A stretch of 42,370 nt of DNA from CAYLLN01 sp036496265 (GCA_036496265.1 DASXLL010000376.1:1-42370); one strand, 5' to 3'; shown: positions 14,851-23,523, counted from the first letter of the stretch. Made by a program: numbers and translations. Notes: generated by a model from the letters alone, not told the origin.

Positions 14851-16776
14851 ATGAAGATCTGGTTCAACAAACTCCAAGACTCGCGCCGCTCGTTCATCGA
14901 GCTAACGGCCTCCGAAGTCTCGATTGGCCGTGATGCAACGTGCGACGTTGTCCTCCCGAGCCCACTCGTCTCGCGCAAACACGCCGTGGTTCGCATCAAC
15001 GGCGAAAAAATGGAGCTGGAAAACGTCGGCCTAAATAGTTGCGTCGTGGGGCAGCAAGAAGTATTCGGCGGCCAGGTCGTTTCGTTTGGCCTCGGCGATC
15101 GGCTGCGGATTTGGCCCTACACAATCACGTTCGAGCAAGAAGCTGCCCCGACGCTGAGCCGCGCCGAAGTCGAAATCCATATCCGCACGCAGCTCGCCGA
15201 TTTGGAGCTAGAGATTCATAAGCAGCTTCTGGCCCGCCTCGACCTCGTCGAAGTCGAAAGCCAGGGCCAATCGCTTCGCGAGCGCGTGCTGCTGTTAGAA
15301 AATCACATCGAAGACATCTGCCGAGAGCTAGGCCTGTTCCACGACCGCAACGAAGGCCTGCTCGCCGAGATTGCCGGCGTGGCGCTTCGCGACTTGCTCA
15401 TTCACCAGCTCGTCATGGAAGCTGATTGGCAGGCCCCGCCGGATCTGGCGATGCTTACCAGCAACGAGTTCGATGTGCCGGCGACGCTCGTACCCGAGCG
15501 CGAGACTGAGTTGCACGCGCTGCTGCATCACATGCGGACGCGCCTGGAGCTGAAAGACGAAAAAGACGCTGACCGCCGCATCGAGCGGGTCGAAAAAGGC
15601 TATGCCGATGTTTCCCCACTCATCCGCCCGCATCTCCACGGCGAGCTCCGCAAATATCTAATTCAGCGGACGCTCAAAAAGGACCTCAAAGACACCGTCT
15701 TCGGCTTCGGCCCGCTGCAAGATCTGCTCCGCGCCCCCAACATCAACGAAATCATGGTCGTCGCTCACGACCAGATCTATTTCGAGCGCGAAGGCGTCAT
15801 CGAGCTCTCGGGCCGCCGGTTTCTCTCGCCCGAAGTAACCGAAGCGATCATCGAACGCATCGTGGCCCAGGTCGGCCGCCGCATCGATAAAAGCCAGCCG
15901 CTGGTCGATGCCCGCCTGCCCGACGGTAGTCGCGTCAACGCGATCATTCCGCCGCTCGCCGTCCGCGGCCCCTGCCTGACGATCCGCAAATTCGGCGCGC
16001 GGCAATTCACGATCGACAGCCTCATCGAACGCGGCTCGATCACCCGGCCCGCCGCCGAATTTTTGCGGGCCTGCGTCATCAATGAGCGGAACATTCTCGT
16101 CTGCGGCGGCACCGGCAGCGGCAAAACGACGCTCCTCAATATTCTCTCCAGCTTCATTCCCCACCGGCAGCGAATTGTCACCATCGAAGACACAACCGAG
16201 CTCAAGCTGCTGCAAGACCATGTCGTTAGTCTCGAAAGCAAGCCGGCCAACGTCGAAGGAACCGGCGCTTACACCATCCGCGACCTGCTAAAAAACGCCC
16301 TCCGCATGAGGCCGGATCGAATCATCGTCGGTGAATGCCGCGGTCCTGAAGCCCTCGACATGCTGCAAGCCATGAACACCGGCCACGACGGGTCGCTCAC
16401 CACCGTCCACGCCAACAGCGCCGAGGAAGTCCTCCAGCGCCTCGAAGTTCTCGTCCTCATGGCGGCCGACTTGCCGGTCACCGCCATTCACCGCCAGATC
16501 GAGTCGGCCGTCGATCTGGTCGTCCACATCAGCCGCGTCGCCGGCGGCAGGCGCCTCGTCACCGAAATTGCCGAGATCGACGGCGTCAACCCCGAAGACG
16601 GCCGCGTCCGCGTCCGCGACATTTTCAACCTCCGCGGCACCACCGACTCGCTCCAGCCCACAGGTTACTTGCCGTCCTTCGTCGAAGAGCTCGTCAACAA
16701 AAACCTGCTCGAACCCAAATTCCTCTACGCCCGCCAAACCAACCAAGGCCCAGCCACCAACGGCCGCCAAAAGTAG
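14851..16776 (+). CDS. cpaF: FHA-domain CpaF/TadA pilus ATPase (second of two)
   Basis: A 641-residue fusion. Residues about 1-97 form an FHA domain, with IGR (25-27) and SRKH (41-44), the residues that contact phosphothreonine. A helical linker (about 103-290) corresponds to the CpaF N-terminal region. The ATPase core has Walker A GGTGSGKT (419-426), Asp box IEDTTEL (445-451), Walker B IIVGECRG (491-498) and His box GHDGSLTTVHA (511-521). The protein should power the Tad machine and probably responds to a Ser/Thr kinase through the FHA domain. It precedes tadB and tadC directly, the canonical tadA-B-C order, so this copy is probably the main assembly motor. CpaF homologues with an N-terminal FHA domain are known in other phyla. 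Confidence 0.95.
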   Translation: MKIWFNKLQDSRRSFIELTASEVSIGRDATCDVVLPSPLVSRKHAVVRINGEKMELENVGLNSCVVGQQEVFGGQVVSFGLGDRLRIWPYTITFEQEAAPTLSRAEVEIHIRTQLADLELEIHKQLLARLDLVEVESQGQSLRERVLLLENHIEDICRELGLFHDRNEGLLAEIAGVALRDLLIHQLVMEADWQAPPDLAMLTSNEFDVPATLVPERETELHALLHHMRTRLELKDEKDADRRIERVEKGYADVSPLIRPHLHGELRKYLIQRTLKKDLKDTVFGFGPLQDLLRAPNINEIMVVAHDQIYFEREGVIELSGRRFLSPEVTEAIIERIVAQVGRRIDKSQPLVDARLPDGSRVNAIIPPLAVRGPCLTIRKFGARQFTIDSLIERGSITRPAAEFLRACVINERNILVCGGTGSGKTTLLNILSSFIPHRQRIVTIEDTTELKLLQDHVVSLESKPANVEGTGAYTIRDLLKNALRMRPDRIIVGECRGPEALDMLQAMNTGHDGSLTTVHANSAEEVLQRLEVLVLMAADLPVTAIHRQIESAVDLVVHISRVAGGRRLVTEIAEIDGVNPEDGRVRVRDIFNLRGTTDSLQPTGYLPSFVEELVNKNLLEPKFLYARQTNQGPATNGRQK

Positions 16777-16793
16777 GGTGGGCTGTGCCCACC
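16777..16793. repeat. Short perfect hairpin between cpaF and tadB
   Basis: GGTGGGC, loop TGT, GCCCACC: a 7-bp perfect stem starting one base after the cpaF stop codon. It is a common planctomycete-type intergenic palindrome. There is no T-run, so termination is unlikely; it may protect or pace the mRNA. Confidence 0.6.
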
Positions 16794-16803
16794 ATTGCGC
16801 CGC

Positions 16804-17649
16804 ATGAACGCCGTCCCCCTCCTCTCCAGCCTCCTCTTCGCCTCCGCCGCCGGCCTCGGCGCGTACGCCGGCCGCGACACGCTCTGGGTGGCGTTCGGTT
16901 GGATCGAGCGCGACGTGGGCGACAAGCTCCGCGCCCTGCGAATCGCGCCGAAATCGCTGCATGCTCTACTCGTCGGCTGGCTCGCGACGATGGCCGCCAT
17001 TTTCCTCATGCTCGGCCTGCTGCTGCATAGCCCTGTCATCGCGCTCCTGGTTTGTGCGCTTTTTGCGGCTTTGCCGTGGTATATCGTCCGCCGCCTTGCC
17101 GAGCGCCGCCGCCAAGCCATCGAAGATCAACTCGCGGATGCGATGGTCTCCTTCTCCAACGGCGTCCGCGCCGGCCTCTCCATTCCCCAAGCAATCGACA
17201 TCCTCGCCGAGCAATCGCCGCGCCCCGTTCGCGACGAATTCCGCCAGATCGTCAGCGAGTTTAACCTCGGCAAGCCGCTCGAACAAACGCTGACCGAGGC
17301 CAAAGAACGACTGCACAGCGACAATTTCTCGCTCTTTGCCGCCTCGCTGCTCGCCAGTCGCCGCAGCGGCGGCAAGCTCAACGAAACCGTCGAACGCATT
17401 GCCCGTTCTGTTCTCGAAATGCAGCGCCTCGAGCGCAAAGTCCAGAGTGAAACGGCCCAAGCCCGCAAATCGGCCGTCTATATGGCCATCGCTCCAGCCG
17501 CCATCCTCGTTGTCTATTACTTCATCGATCCCGCCAACACCACGGCTTTGTTCACGACGTTTTACGGCCAGATCATGATTTGCATCGCGCTCGTATTCAA
17601 CATCGTCGCCTACCTCTGGGCCCGCGTGATCCTAAGCCCAGACATTTAA
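16804..17649 (+). CDS. tadB: Tad inner-membrane platform protein TadB
   Basis: A 281-residue membrane protein with a T2SSF (GspF-like) domain. Hydrophobic segments lie near 3-20, about 56-75 and 78-98, then a helical cytoplasmic domain, then two C-terminal segments near 220-238 and about 250-272. The conserved region DQLADAMVSFSNGVRAGLSIPQAIDIL precedes ASLLASRRSGGKLNETVERIA, the usual TadB pattern. ATG 16804 is chosen over the TTG nine bases upstream. TadB and TadC form the platform on which CpaF acts. It is followed by tadC after 14 bases, so the pair is co-translated. Confidence 0.9.
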   Translation: MNAVPLLSSLLFASAAGLGAYAGRDTLWVAFGWIERDVGDKLRALRIAPKSLHALLVGWLATMAAIFLMLGLLLHSPVIALLVCALFAALPWYIVRRLAERRRQAIEDQLADAMVSFSNGVRAGLSIPQAIDILAEQSPRPVRDEFRQIVSEFNLGKPLEQTLTEAKERLHSDNFSLFAASLLASRRSGGKLNETVERIARSVLEMQRLERKVQSETAQARKSAVYMAIAPAAILVVYYFIDPANTTALFTTFYGQIMICIALVFNIVAYLWARVILSPDI

Positions 17650-17663
17650 GCCTTGGTGATTCG

Positions 17664-18560
17664 ATGGATATGATCGGCAGTTTGCTCCTCGGCTCCTCCC
17701 TGGCTCTCCTCGCTTGGTGGTTTGTTCGCACTATGATCGAAGCCGACGAAGAGCATGACGAGTGGCGATACGACCGCGTCCGCATTGCTGAGCTGAAACG
17801 CCACGACAGCCTCTATCGGCTGCTCTATCCGCTCTTCATCCCGCTCGCCCGCGTCAACCGCAATCTCTTCCGCGGCTCACTGCCCGAAATAAGCCGCGAA
17901 ATACAAGCCGCCGGCTTGCCGCGGTTTTGGCTCCCCGAAGAATACCTCGCACGTTGTGAACTGCTGGCTATCGCCTTGCTTCCTGCCTATATCATGGGCG
18001 GACTCAGCATCATGGGATCGCCCGGCTCGGTCATGGCCATTGTGTTTGCCGGTCTCACTGCTTATCTCCTCCGCCGCAACCTCGCCAGCCGGGCCGCCAC
18101 TCGCCTCACGCGTCTCAAACGCCGTCTCCCTTTCTTCCTCGACCTGCTCACGCTGCTTATGGAAGCCGGCTCTTCGCTGCTCCAAGCCCTCGAAGAAGCT
18201 GTTCATGAATTTCGCGGCCAACCCGTGTCGCAGGAGTTCGGCCGTGTCCTGGGCGACATCCGTCTCGGCCGCACCCGTACCGAATCGCTCCTTGCCATGC
18301 GCGACCGCTTGCAAGACGGCGAGGTCGGCGGTGTCATCGGCTCGATCATTCAAGGCGAAAACCTCGGCACGCCGCTGGCCCAAGTTTTTCGGATGCAGGC
18401 GGATGTGCTCCGCGTCAAACGCAGCCAGCGGGCCGAAGCCGTCGCCGGCGAAGCAGGCGTGCAAATGCTGCTGCCCGCTGTGCTTGTCATGGCGGCGACT
18501 GTCATCGTGATTTTGGGGCCATTCGTTCTCAACTATCTCAACTTCGGCTTCACGCTGTAA
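17664..18560 (+). CDS. tadC: Tad inner-membrane platform protein TadC
   Basis: A 298-residue T2SSF-domain protein. An N-terminal membrane segment (about 5-20) is followed by a charged stretch, two hydrophobic segments near 94-130, the cytoplasmic domain LLTLLMEAGSSLLQALEEAVHEF, and a C-terminal segment (LLPAVLVMAATVIVILGPFVLNYL). The pairing with tadB and the size fit TadC. ATG 17664 follows the tadB stop by 14 bases; the longer frame back to 17580 lies inside tadB and reads as non-membrane. It is the last recognisable Tad gene; no tadD, tadZ or secretin follows before the oppositely oriented gene at 18893. Confidence 0.9.
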   Translation: MDMIGSLLLGSSLALLAWWFVRTMIEADEEHDEWRYDRVRIAELKRHDSLYRLLYPLFIPLARVNRNLFRGSLPEISREIQAAGLPRFWLPEEYLARCELLAIALLPAYIMGGLSIMGSPGSVMAIVFAGLTAYLLRRNLASRAATRLTRLKRRLPFFLDLLTLLMEAGSSLLQALEEAVHEFRGQPVSQEFGRVLGDIRLGRTRTESLLAMRDRLQDGEVGGVIGSIIQGENLGTPLAQVFRMQADVLRVKRSQRAEAVAGEAGVQMLLPAVLVMAATVIVILGPFVLNYLNFGFTL

Positions 18561-18892
18561 ACCAGACTGGCATAGCGTTTGTCCTTAGCTCTTGTTGTTC
18601 GTGTTAACGGCTAACATTTCGGACTATTTTTTCTTTTGAAGAAATTGGAAGTGTTTGCGACTGTTTGAGTTACGGATTGTGTTAGCGCTCACATGTGTTA
18701 GCCGTTAGCGCGACGCGTGATGGCCTGGAGTCGCTGTAAGTTGTGAAAGAACGTCGCTGGCGAGGTATTGGGCCAGGGTTGCCACAATGGCATGAATTGC
18801 GGCCCATGGAGGGAGCTGCAAATTTTATACCATTGTACACTATTACGATAGCTGGCCGGATTTTGGTTTATGTGCTTGCTGGTTGTAGCCGT
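18561..18892. repeat. 332-base gap with GCTAACGGCTAACA-type inverted repeat
   Basis: No gene is visible in this gap between the convergent tadC and the oxidoreductase. It holds TAACGGCTAACA (18605-18616) and its exact complement TGTTAGCCGTTA (18696-18707), 79 bases apart. It also has two direct TGTGTTAGC words (18678-18686 and 18694-18702). The rest (18720-18892) shows no structure I can support; no clear terminator hairpin with a T-run was found for either gene. Confidence 0.55.
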
Positions 18893-20338
18893 TTATCGCA
18901 GTTGCAGCTTGATCTTGCGGAGGTCTTCTGCTTCCGGCCGCTGCTTGTAATACGCATCGAGCGGATAGCAGCCGCTGGGTAGGCTGTTGCGGGGGGCGGT
19001 GGTGCAGTCGCTGAAGGTGCGGCAGATTTTTTTGCGCTCGGTTTTGCCGATCCGCAGCGTGTCGGCTGGCATTTCGGGATACGACAGGACCATGCGGCCG
19101 AGGCCGACCATGTCGATCCAGCCGGCGCGGATGAGGGCTTGAGCCACGTGTGGGATGTACTCCTGCAGGTAGCTGTAACCGGTACCGACCATCGGCAAGT
19201 CTGGCACGGCCGCTTTGCAGGCCCGCGCGGCTTGAATTTGGCGCACGACGCCGACGAGGGGATCTTCTGGGGGTTGATAGCCGTCGCTGGGCGGAAAGAT
19301 CGCTGGCCGCTGGATGTGCGGATTGTAGTAAGGACTGCCGCAACTGATGTTGGCTGCTAAGACGCCGGCCGCTTTCAGGCGCCGCAATAAGTCAAAGCCT
19401 TCAGCCAAGTCGTATTCGAGTGGGTCATCTTCGCGTGCGCCAAAGCCGTAGCGATATGGCAATAGCTGCTTGTAAGCCATCGGCTCACCAATCTCGCGGC
19501 TGGTCTTATAGGGCAGCGAGTCGAAGATGCTTAGCCGCACGAGGACGTGCAGATCGGGATAGTGGTCTTGAATTCGGCCGATGATCGTGAACAGGAGCCG
19601 CGTGCGGCCGTCCAAATCGCCGCCGAACTTTCCTGGTCGCGACCGCGCACTCAAAAACTCGTGCAGCAGATAGCCGTGACAGGCTTTGATATCGACAAAC
19701 TGATATCCGACATCGCGAGCCAGTCCCGCGGCTGCCACATAAGCATCGATCAGTCGTTCCAAATCATCGTCAGTCCATACAATCGAATTATCATCCGGCT
19801 GGATGCCAAATTTCGCATCCAAGAGCGGATGGTGATAGGCAATTCGCGGCTCCAATGCCTTCGAATTCGGGCGGCAGAAGCGTCCTGAATGCGTCAGTTG
19901 CAAACCAACCGCCAAATCATCCGTCGAACCAAACGCCTCACGATGCGCCGCAACGCACTCGTTCAAGAGCGCCGCCAGCCCCGCCTTGTTGCTCTCCGTT
20001 GCCAATGTCTGGTTCGGGTTCGCTCTTCCATCCGGCTGCACTGCGGCCGCCTCGCCACCCCAAATCAGCTTCGCGCCGCTTTTGCCAAAATGCTTCCACC
20101 GCCGCAGCGTGAACTCACTGGGCGACCCATCCCGATTGGCGTCCCAGCCCTCCATGGGATGAATGCACCAGCGGTTGCCGACCTTCAGAGGGCCAATTTG
20201 TAAGGGCTGAGCCAGCGGCGAACTTTGCGCCGCCGTCAGAATCCCGTCGTCAACGGGCAGTTCCAGCCCCAGTTCTTCCAACCGCGCGCGAAAATCAGCC
20301 ACCGTCTTGAGCTGGGCAACTTTGGGATACTCCGGCAT
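18893..20338 (-). CDS. Old yellow enzyme family NADH:flavin oxidoreductase
   Basis: A 481-residue FMN-dependent TIM-barrel oxidoreductase. Key features are LKVGNRWCIHPMEGW (FMN phosphate side, about 51-65), LQLTHSGRF (147-154), the active-site pair in ACHGYLLHEFLS (His221, His226) and VGTGYSYLQEYIPHV near the C-terminal phosphate-binding region. After the barrel comes CRTFSDC-x11-C, three cysteines that partly match the four-Cys [4Fe-4S] motif of 2,4-dienoyl-CoA reductase-like members, but the protein ends there without the extra FAD/NAD domain. Substrate unknown; enone or dienoyl reduction is the family chemistry. It is monocistronic as far as can be seen, with a 29-base gap to the next minus-strand gene. 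Confidence 0.88.
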   Translation of the reverse strand: MPEYPKVAQLKTVADFRARLEELGLELPVDDGILTAAQSSPLAQPLQIGPLKVGNRWCIHPMEGWDANRDGSPSEFTLRRWKHFGKSGAKLIWGGEAAAVQPDGRANPNQTLATESNKAGLAALLNECVAAHREAFGSTDDLAVGLQLTHSGRFCRPNSKALEPRIAYHHPLLDAKFGIQPDDNSIVWTDDDLERLIDAYVAAAGLARDVGYQFVDIKACHGYLLHEFLSARSRPGKFGGDLDGRTRLLFTIIGRIQDHYPDLHVLVRLSIFDSLPYKTSREIGEPMAYKQLLPYRYGFGAREDDPLEYDLAEGFDLLRRLKAAGVLAANISCGSPYYNPHIQRPAIFPPSDGYQPPEDPLVGVVRQIQAARACKAAVPDLPMVGTGYSYLQEYIPHVAQALIRAGWIDMVGLGRMVLSYPEMPADTLRIGKTERKKICRTFSDCTTAPRNSLPSGCYPLDAYYKQRPEAEDLRKIKLQLR

Positions 20339-20367
20339 ACAGTCGAGGGGCTGAATCCTGCATTTAG

Positions 20368-20739
20368 TTATGGGTTCGATACGACCGTCGTATTTTCTTG
20401 AACACCTGGCGAAGGGGGCAATCGACCTTTTATTGCCTTCACGAGCGCACCTGTGCTGCGATACTCGCGGATGCCCTTAATCAGAAAGAACACACCTAAG
20501 ATCATTGTGATTAGGCCAGCGCTAAAAAACGCCATGAATACCTTTCCTGCCAACTCGACGGACAGAAACGTCGCCGCAATTGTTGCGAAGATCGAGAGGA
20601 GAGAGATCCCAAAATTTAAGCTAAGGGAAACATTTCCTCCCCGCGCTAAATCATGCAATTCGTCCTCGCTCACCGTGTAAGCGCGAAGTTCTCCCAGAGG
20701 CGCAACCCGAAAAGCAGGTGGAGGCTGCGACCCACTCAT
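20368..20739 (-). CDS. Small two-TM membrane protein in operon with DUF1883 gene
   Basis: A 123-residue protein of unknown family. A polar N-terminus (1-38) precedes two hydrophobic segments, SLNFGISLLSIFATIAATFLSVELA (about 39-62) and VFMAFFSAGLITMILGVFFLI (about 67-87). A basic cytoplasmic-looking segment and a short tail follow. Its start overlaps the DUF1883 stop by 4 bp (ATGA), so the two are translationally coupled. Small two-TM proteins coupled to a soluble sensor are a common layout in stress or defence pairs, but nothing in the sequence proves that here. Confidence 0.65.
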   Translation of the reverse strand: MSGSQPPPAFRVAPLGELRAYTVSEDELHDLARGGNVSLSLNFGISLLSIFATIAATFLSVELAGKVFMAFFSAGLITMILGVFFLIKGIREYRSTGALVKAIKGRLPPSPGVQENTTVVSNP

Positions 20740-21029
20740 GCGTCATTTCCTCGAATCACTCGGACGGAAGCGCGAACCGTACCGGCAGCGCCACCAAGAT
20801 CGATCGCCACATGCCAATGCGCCTGATGCGGTGGGCGGATTTTGTAGGGGCTAGTTCGCACATAGCCGCCATAGTAGCGATATGCTTGCCCATTTTGGTA
20901 GCTCGTGAAATTGGCTGAGTCCATGAGCAATACATTGGCCGCATTTGTGAGGGTCACTTCAATTACGGACTCAGAGCCAATCGCGCCGAGGTCGTAGCGA
21001 AGAAATTGAGGGCTGGTTTGCGTGGCCAT
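20736..21029 (-). CDS. DUF1883 domain protein
   Basis: A 97-residue protein that is almost entirely a DUF1883 domain. It has the features I recall for that family: VIEVTLTNAANVLLMDSANFTSY, YRYYGGYVRTSP and the C-terminal HWHVAIDLGG...VRASVRVI. The predicted fold is all-beta and there is no signal peptide. The domain is also found fused to TIR domains in other bacteria, which suggests a ligand-sensing or effector-linked role, but its biochemistry is not established to my knowledge. It is the first gene of a two-gene operon with the two-TM protein. The region upstream (21030-21177) has no gene and only a possible 20-codon relic. Confidence 0.85.
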   Translation of the reverse strand: MATQTSPQFLRYDLGAIGSESVIEVTLTNAANVLLMDSANFTSYQNGQAYRYYGGYVRTSPYKIRPPHQAHWHVAIDLGGAAGTVRASVRVIRGNDA

Positions 21030-21051
21030 AGTGCGTCTCCGTGTAATTAGT

Positions 21052-21114
21052 TTAAATGTACTGCGGCTTCAGGCCAAGATGCACGTAGCGCTCAATGAAT
21101 TGCTGAAAGGTCAA
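21052..21114 (-). pseudogene. Possible relic of a recombinase/integrase start
   Basis: A minus-strand stretch of 20 codons from TTG 21114 to TAA reads LTFQQFIERYVHLGLKPQYI. This is similar in tone to the first helix of tyrosine-recombinase core-binding domains. Nothing follows it, so it would be a decayed fragment. Twenty residues cannot establish homology; it may be chance. Confidence 0.15.
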
Positions 21115-21177
21115 GAGATCTCATTATGTGAAACGTACTCTGGATACGCCGAACAGGTGTGACTTTAGGACAGTTTT

Positions 21178-23523
21178 CTACACCTCGACGGGGACGAGAT
21201 TGCTGAAGATCAACCGGAACTTCCGCTCTTCATTATCTTGAAAAAACCGCACCGTCGCCGTTCGCTTGGGACCGTTGCCCGAGAGGGCGATGATCGTGCC
21301 GGTGCCATATTGCGGATGCTCGACCGCCATTCCATGCCGAAATAGATTCGGCGAAATCCGCGGCTTCTCATTCTGAGCTAACAAATTCGCGGCAGTGACC
21401 AATCCGCTCGTTAATGCCACGTTTTTCTGTCCGCGTTTTTTCTGGCTAACTTCCTCATCTTGCGAAAAATCTGCGTCATCCATCCCGGTCACCTGCGAGG
21501 CCTCCGCCTCAAAGCCATCATCCGTTCCGGGCTCGAATCCGTCCTCGCAATCGGGCGTCGTCCGCCGGCTGCCAACGCTGTCCGACATTTTCATCTCATT
21601 CCGCGGCAGCTCCATCAAAAACGAACTCGGCACCGTCGGAGAAGATTGGCCGCGAAACGACCGATACTGGGCATAGCTGATCTGCAATTCCTCCCGCGCT
21701 CGCGTGATGCCGACGAACAGCAGTCGCCGTTCCTCTTCCATCTTCTCTTCATCGTGGCGGCTCCGCTCATGCGGCAGCAAGCCCTGCTCGCACGCCACGA
21801 TAAACACCGCCGGAAACTCCAGTCCCTTCGCCGCGTGCAGCGTCATCAGCGTCACGCGGTCCGTCTCCGTCTCCCAGGCGTCCGTATCGGCCACCAGAGA
21901 CGTTTCCTCCAAAAACTGCTCCAGCGAATTGGACTCAGGATGCTTCACGTCAAATTCGCGAGCTGCTGTGAGCAATTCCTCGATATTTGCAAGGCGATCC
22001 TGTTCCTCCTCCGATTCACTATTCTCTAGCACCTCGCGATAACCCGTCTCGCTCAGCACGAGCCCCACGATTTCCTCCACGGCCCCATGCACCGCCAAGC
22101 CAATCCGATCGAACAGCGCCACGAACTTGGCCACGGCGACGGCCGATTTTTTCGACAAACCCTCGATAATTCCCGCCCGCCGGGCCGTTTCCAGCAGCGG
22201 CAATCCATTCATCCGCGCATGATCCCGTAGCCGATCGATCGTCGCTTTGCCAATGCCGCGCGTCGGCGTATTGATTACCCGCAATAGCGCGACGTCGCTC
22301 CGCGGATTATTCAGCAAATGCAAATACGCCAGGATGTCCTTGATCTCTTTCCGCTGATAAAACTCGAGCCCATTGACGATCTGATAAGGAATGACATGCT
22401 CGCGCAGCGAATGCTCGATCTGCCGCGACAACGCATTCGTCCGATAAAAAATCGCGAAATCTCGTGGCCGTCGGCTCTCTTTGTGAACCGCCGTTGCAAT
22501 CCGTGCTGCGATGTCGTCCGCCTCGTCACGCTGCGTCGGATATGCCGTGAGCTGCACCCGCGAGCCTTCGGGATTGTCGGTGAACAGCCTTTTGTCCTTC
22601 CGCCGCACGTTGTGGCGAATCAACTCGTCGGCGACGCGCAAAATCGCCTTCGTCGAGCGATAGTTCTGCTCCAGCCGCACGACCTTCACCCGCGGGAAAT
22701 CCTTCTCGAACTCCAAAATGTTGCTCAGATTCGCGCCGCGCCAGCCGTAAATCGACTGATCCGGATCGCCCGTCACCGCCAAATTCGGAAAATCCACCGA
22801 CAGCGCCCGCACAATCGCATACTGGGCCAGATTCGTGTCCTGATATTCATCGACGAGAATATGCCGATACCGTTCATCCAGCCGCTGTCGCACTTCCGGA
22901 TTTTCCTTGAGCAGCTTCGCGACATGCAGCAGCAAGTCATCGAAATCCACGGCGTTCGCGGCCAAGAGCCGCCGCTGATACGCCGGATACACCCGCTGCA
23001 CGATCCCGCCCACAGCATGCCCTCGCCGCGGCACATACTCGTCTGGCCCCATCAAATTATTCTTGGCCCACGAGATCGCATGCATGATCGCCTCCGGAGT
23101 CGTGTGCGACAAATCGACTCCCTCATCCAGAATCGCCTCGGCCAGCATCTTCCGGCTGTCATCCATGTCGTAGATGGAATAATTCTCGGCCAGCCCCACC
23201 AGCTCGCCATATATCCGCAGCGTCCGCGCACAAAATCGGTGAAACGTTCCCATCCACACCGTCGGCAGTCCTACCAGCCGCCCTAACCTCGCCTTCATCT
23301 CATCCGCGGCCTTGTTCGTGAACGTCAGGGCCAGAACGTTCTTGCCATTGATTCCCTGCTGCAACAGATTCGCGATCCGGTGCGTCACCACCCGCGTCTT
23401 TCCGCTCCCCGGCCCCGCCAAAATCAGCAGCGGCCCATCCACATGCCGCACCGCCTCCAGCTGCGGCTGAGTGAGCGATTCGAAGATGTGGGCATCCGTT
23501 GCGTTATGCTCGGTTGTTTCCAT
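21178..23523 (-). CDS. pcrA: UvrD/Rep-family DNA helicase, PcrA type
   Basis: A 781-residue SF1A 3'-5' helicase. In order: LTQPQLEAVRHVDGPLLILAGPGSGKTRV (Q motif and Walker A), LALTFTNKAADEMKAR (Ia), VDFDDLL, ILVDEYQDTNLAQ (Walker B, motif II), AVTGDPDQSIYGWRGA (III), VRLEQNYRSTKAIL (IV), VTLMTLHAAKGLEFPAVFIVACEQGLLPHERS (V) and RRLLFVGITRAREEL (VI). The last 60 residues (HPQYGTGTIIALSGNG...) match the RNA polymerase-binding Tudor-like tail of PcrA/UvrD. Start: METTEH at 23523 is preferred. The longer frame to 23676 overlaps the coding part of the small membrane protein upstream. Roles known for the family are nucleotide excision repair, replication-fork and transcription conflict handling. 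Confidence 0.95.
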   Translation of the reverse strand: METTEHNATDAHIFESLTQPQLEAVRHVDGPLLILAGPGSGKTRVVTHRIANLLQQGINGKNVLALTFTNKAADEMKARLGRLVGLPTVWMGTFHRFCARTLRIYGELVGLAENYSIYDMDDSRKMLAEAILDEGVDLSHTTPEAIMHAISWAKNNLMGPDEYVPRRGHAVGGIVQRVYPAYQRRLLAANAVDFDDLLLHVAKLLKENPEVRQRLDERYRHILVDEYQDTNLAQYAIVRALSVDFPNLAVTGDPDQSIYGWRGANLSNILEFEKDFPRVKVVRLEQNYRSTKAILRVADELIRHNVRRKDKRLFTDNPEGSRVQLTAYPTQRDEADDIAARIATAVHKESRRPRDFAIFYRTNALSRQIEHSLREHVIPYQIVNGLEFYQRKEIKDILAYLHLLNNPRSDVALLRVINTPTRGIGKATIDRLRDHARMNGLPLLETARRAGIIEGLSKKSAVAVAKFVALFDRIGLAVHGAVEEIVGLVLSETGYREVLENSESEEEQDRLANIEELLTAAREFDVKHPESNSLEQFLEETSLVADTDAWETETDRVTLMTLHAAKGLEFPAVFIVACEQGLLPHERSRHDEEKMEEERRLLFVGITRAREELQISYAQYRSFRGQSSPTVPSSFLMELPRNEMKMSDSVGSRRTTPDCEDGFEPGTDDGFEAEASQVTGMDDADFSQDEEVSQKKRGQKNVALTSGLVTAANLLAQNEKPRISPNLFRHGMAVEHPQYGTGTIIALSGNGPKRTATVRFFQDNEERKFRLIFSNLVPVEV

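Noticed and set aside
22318..23286. Plus-strand frame of 322 codons opposite pcrA
   Set aside because: Antisense shadow of a well-conserved helicase with His/Arg/Ile-biased composition.
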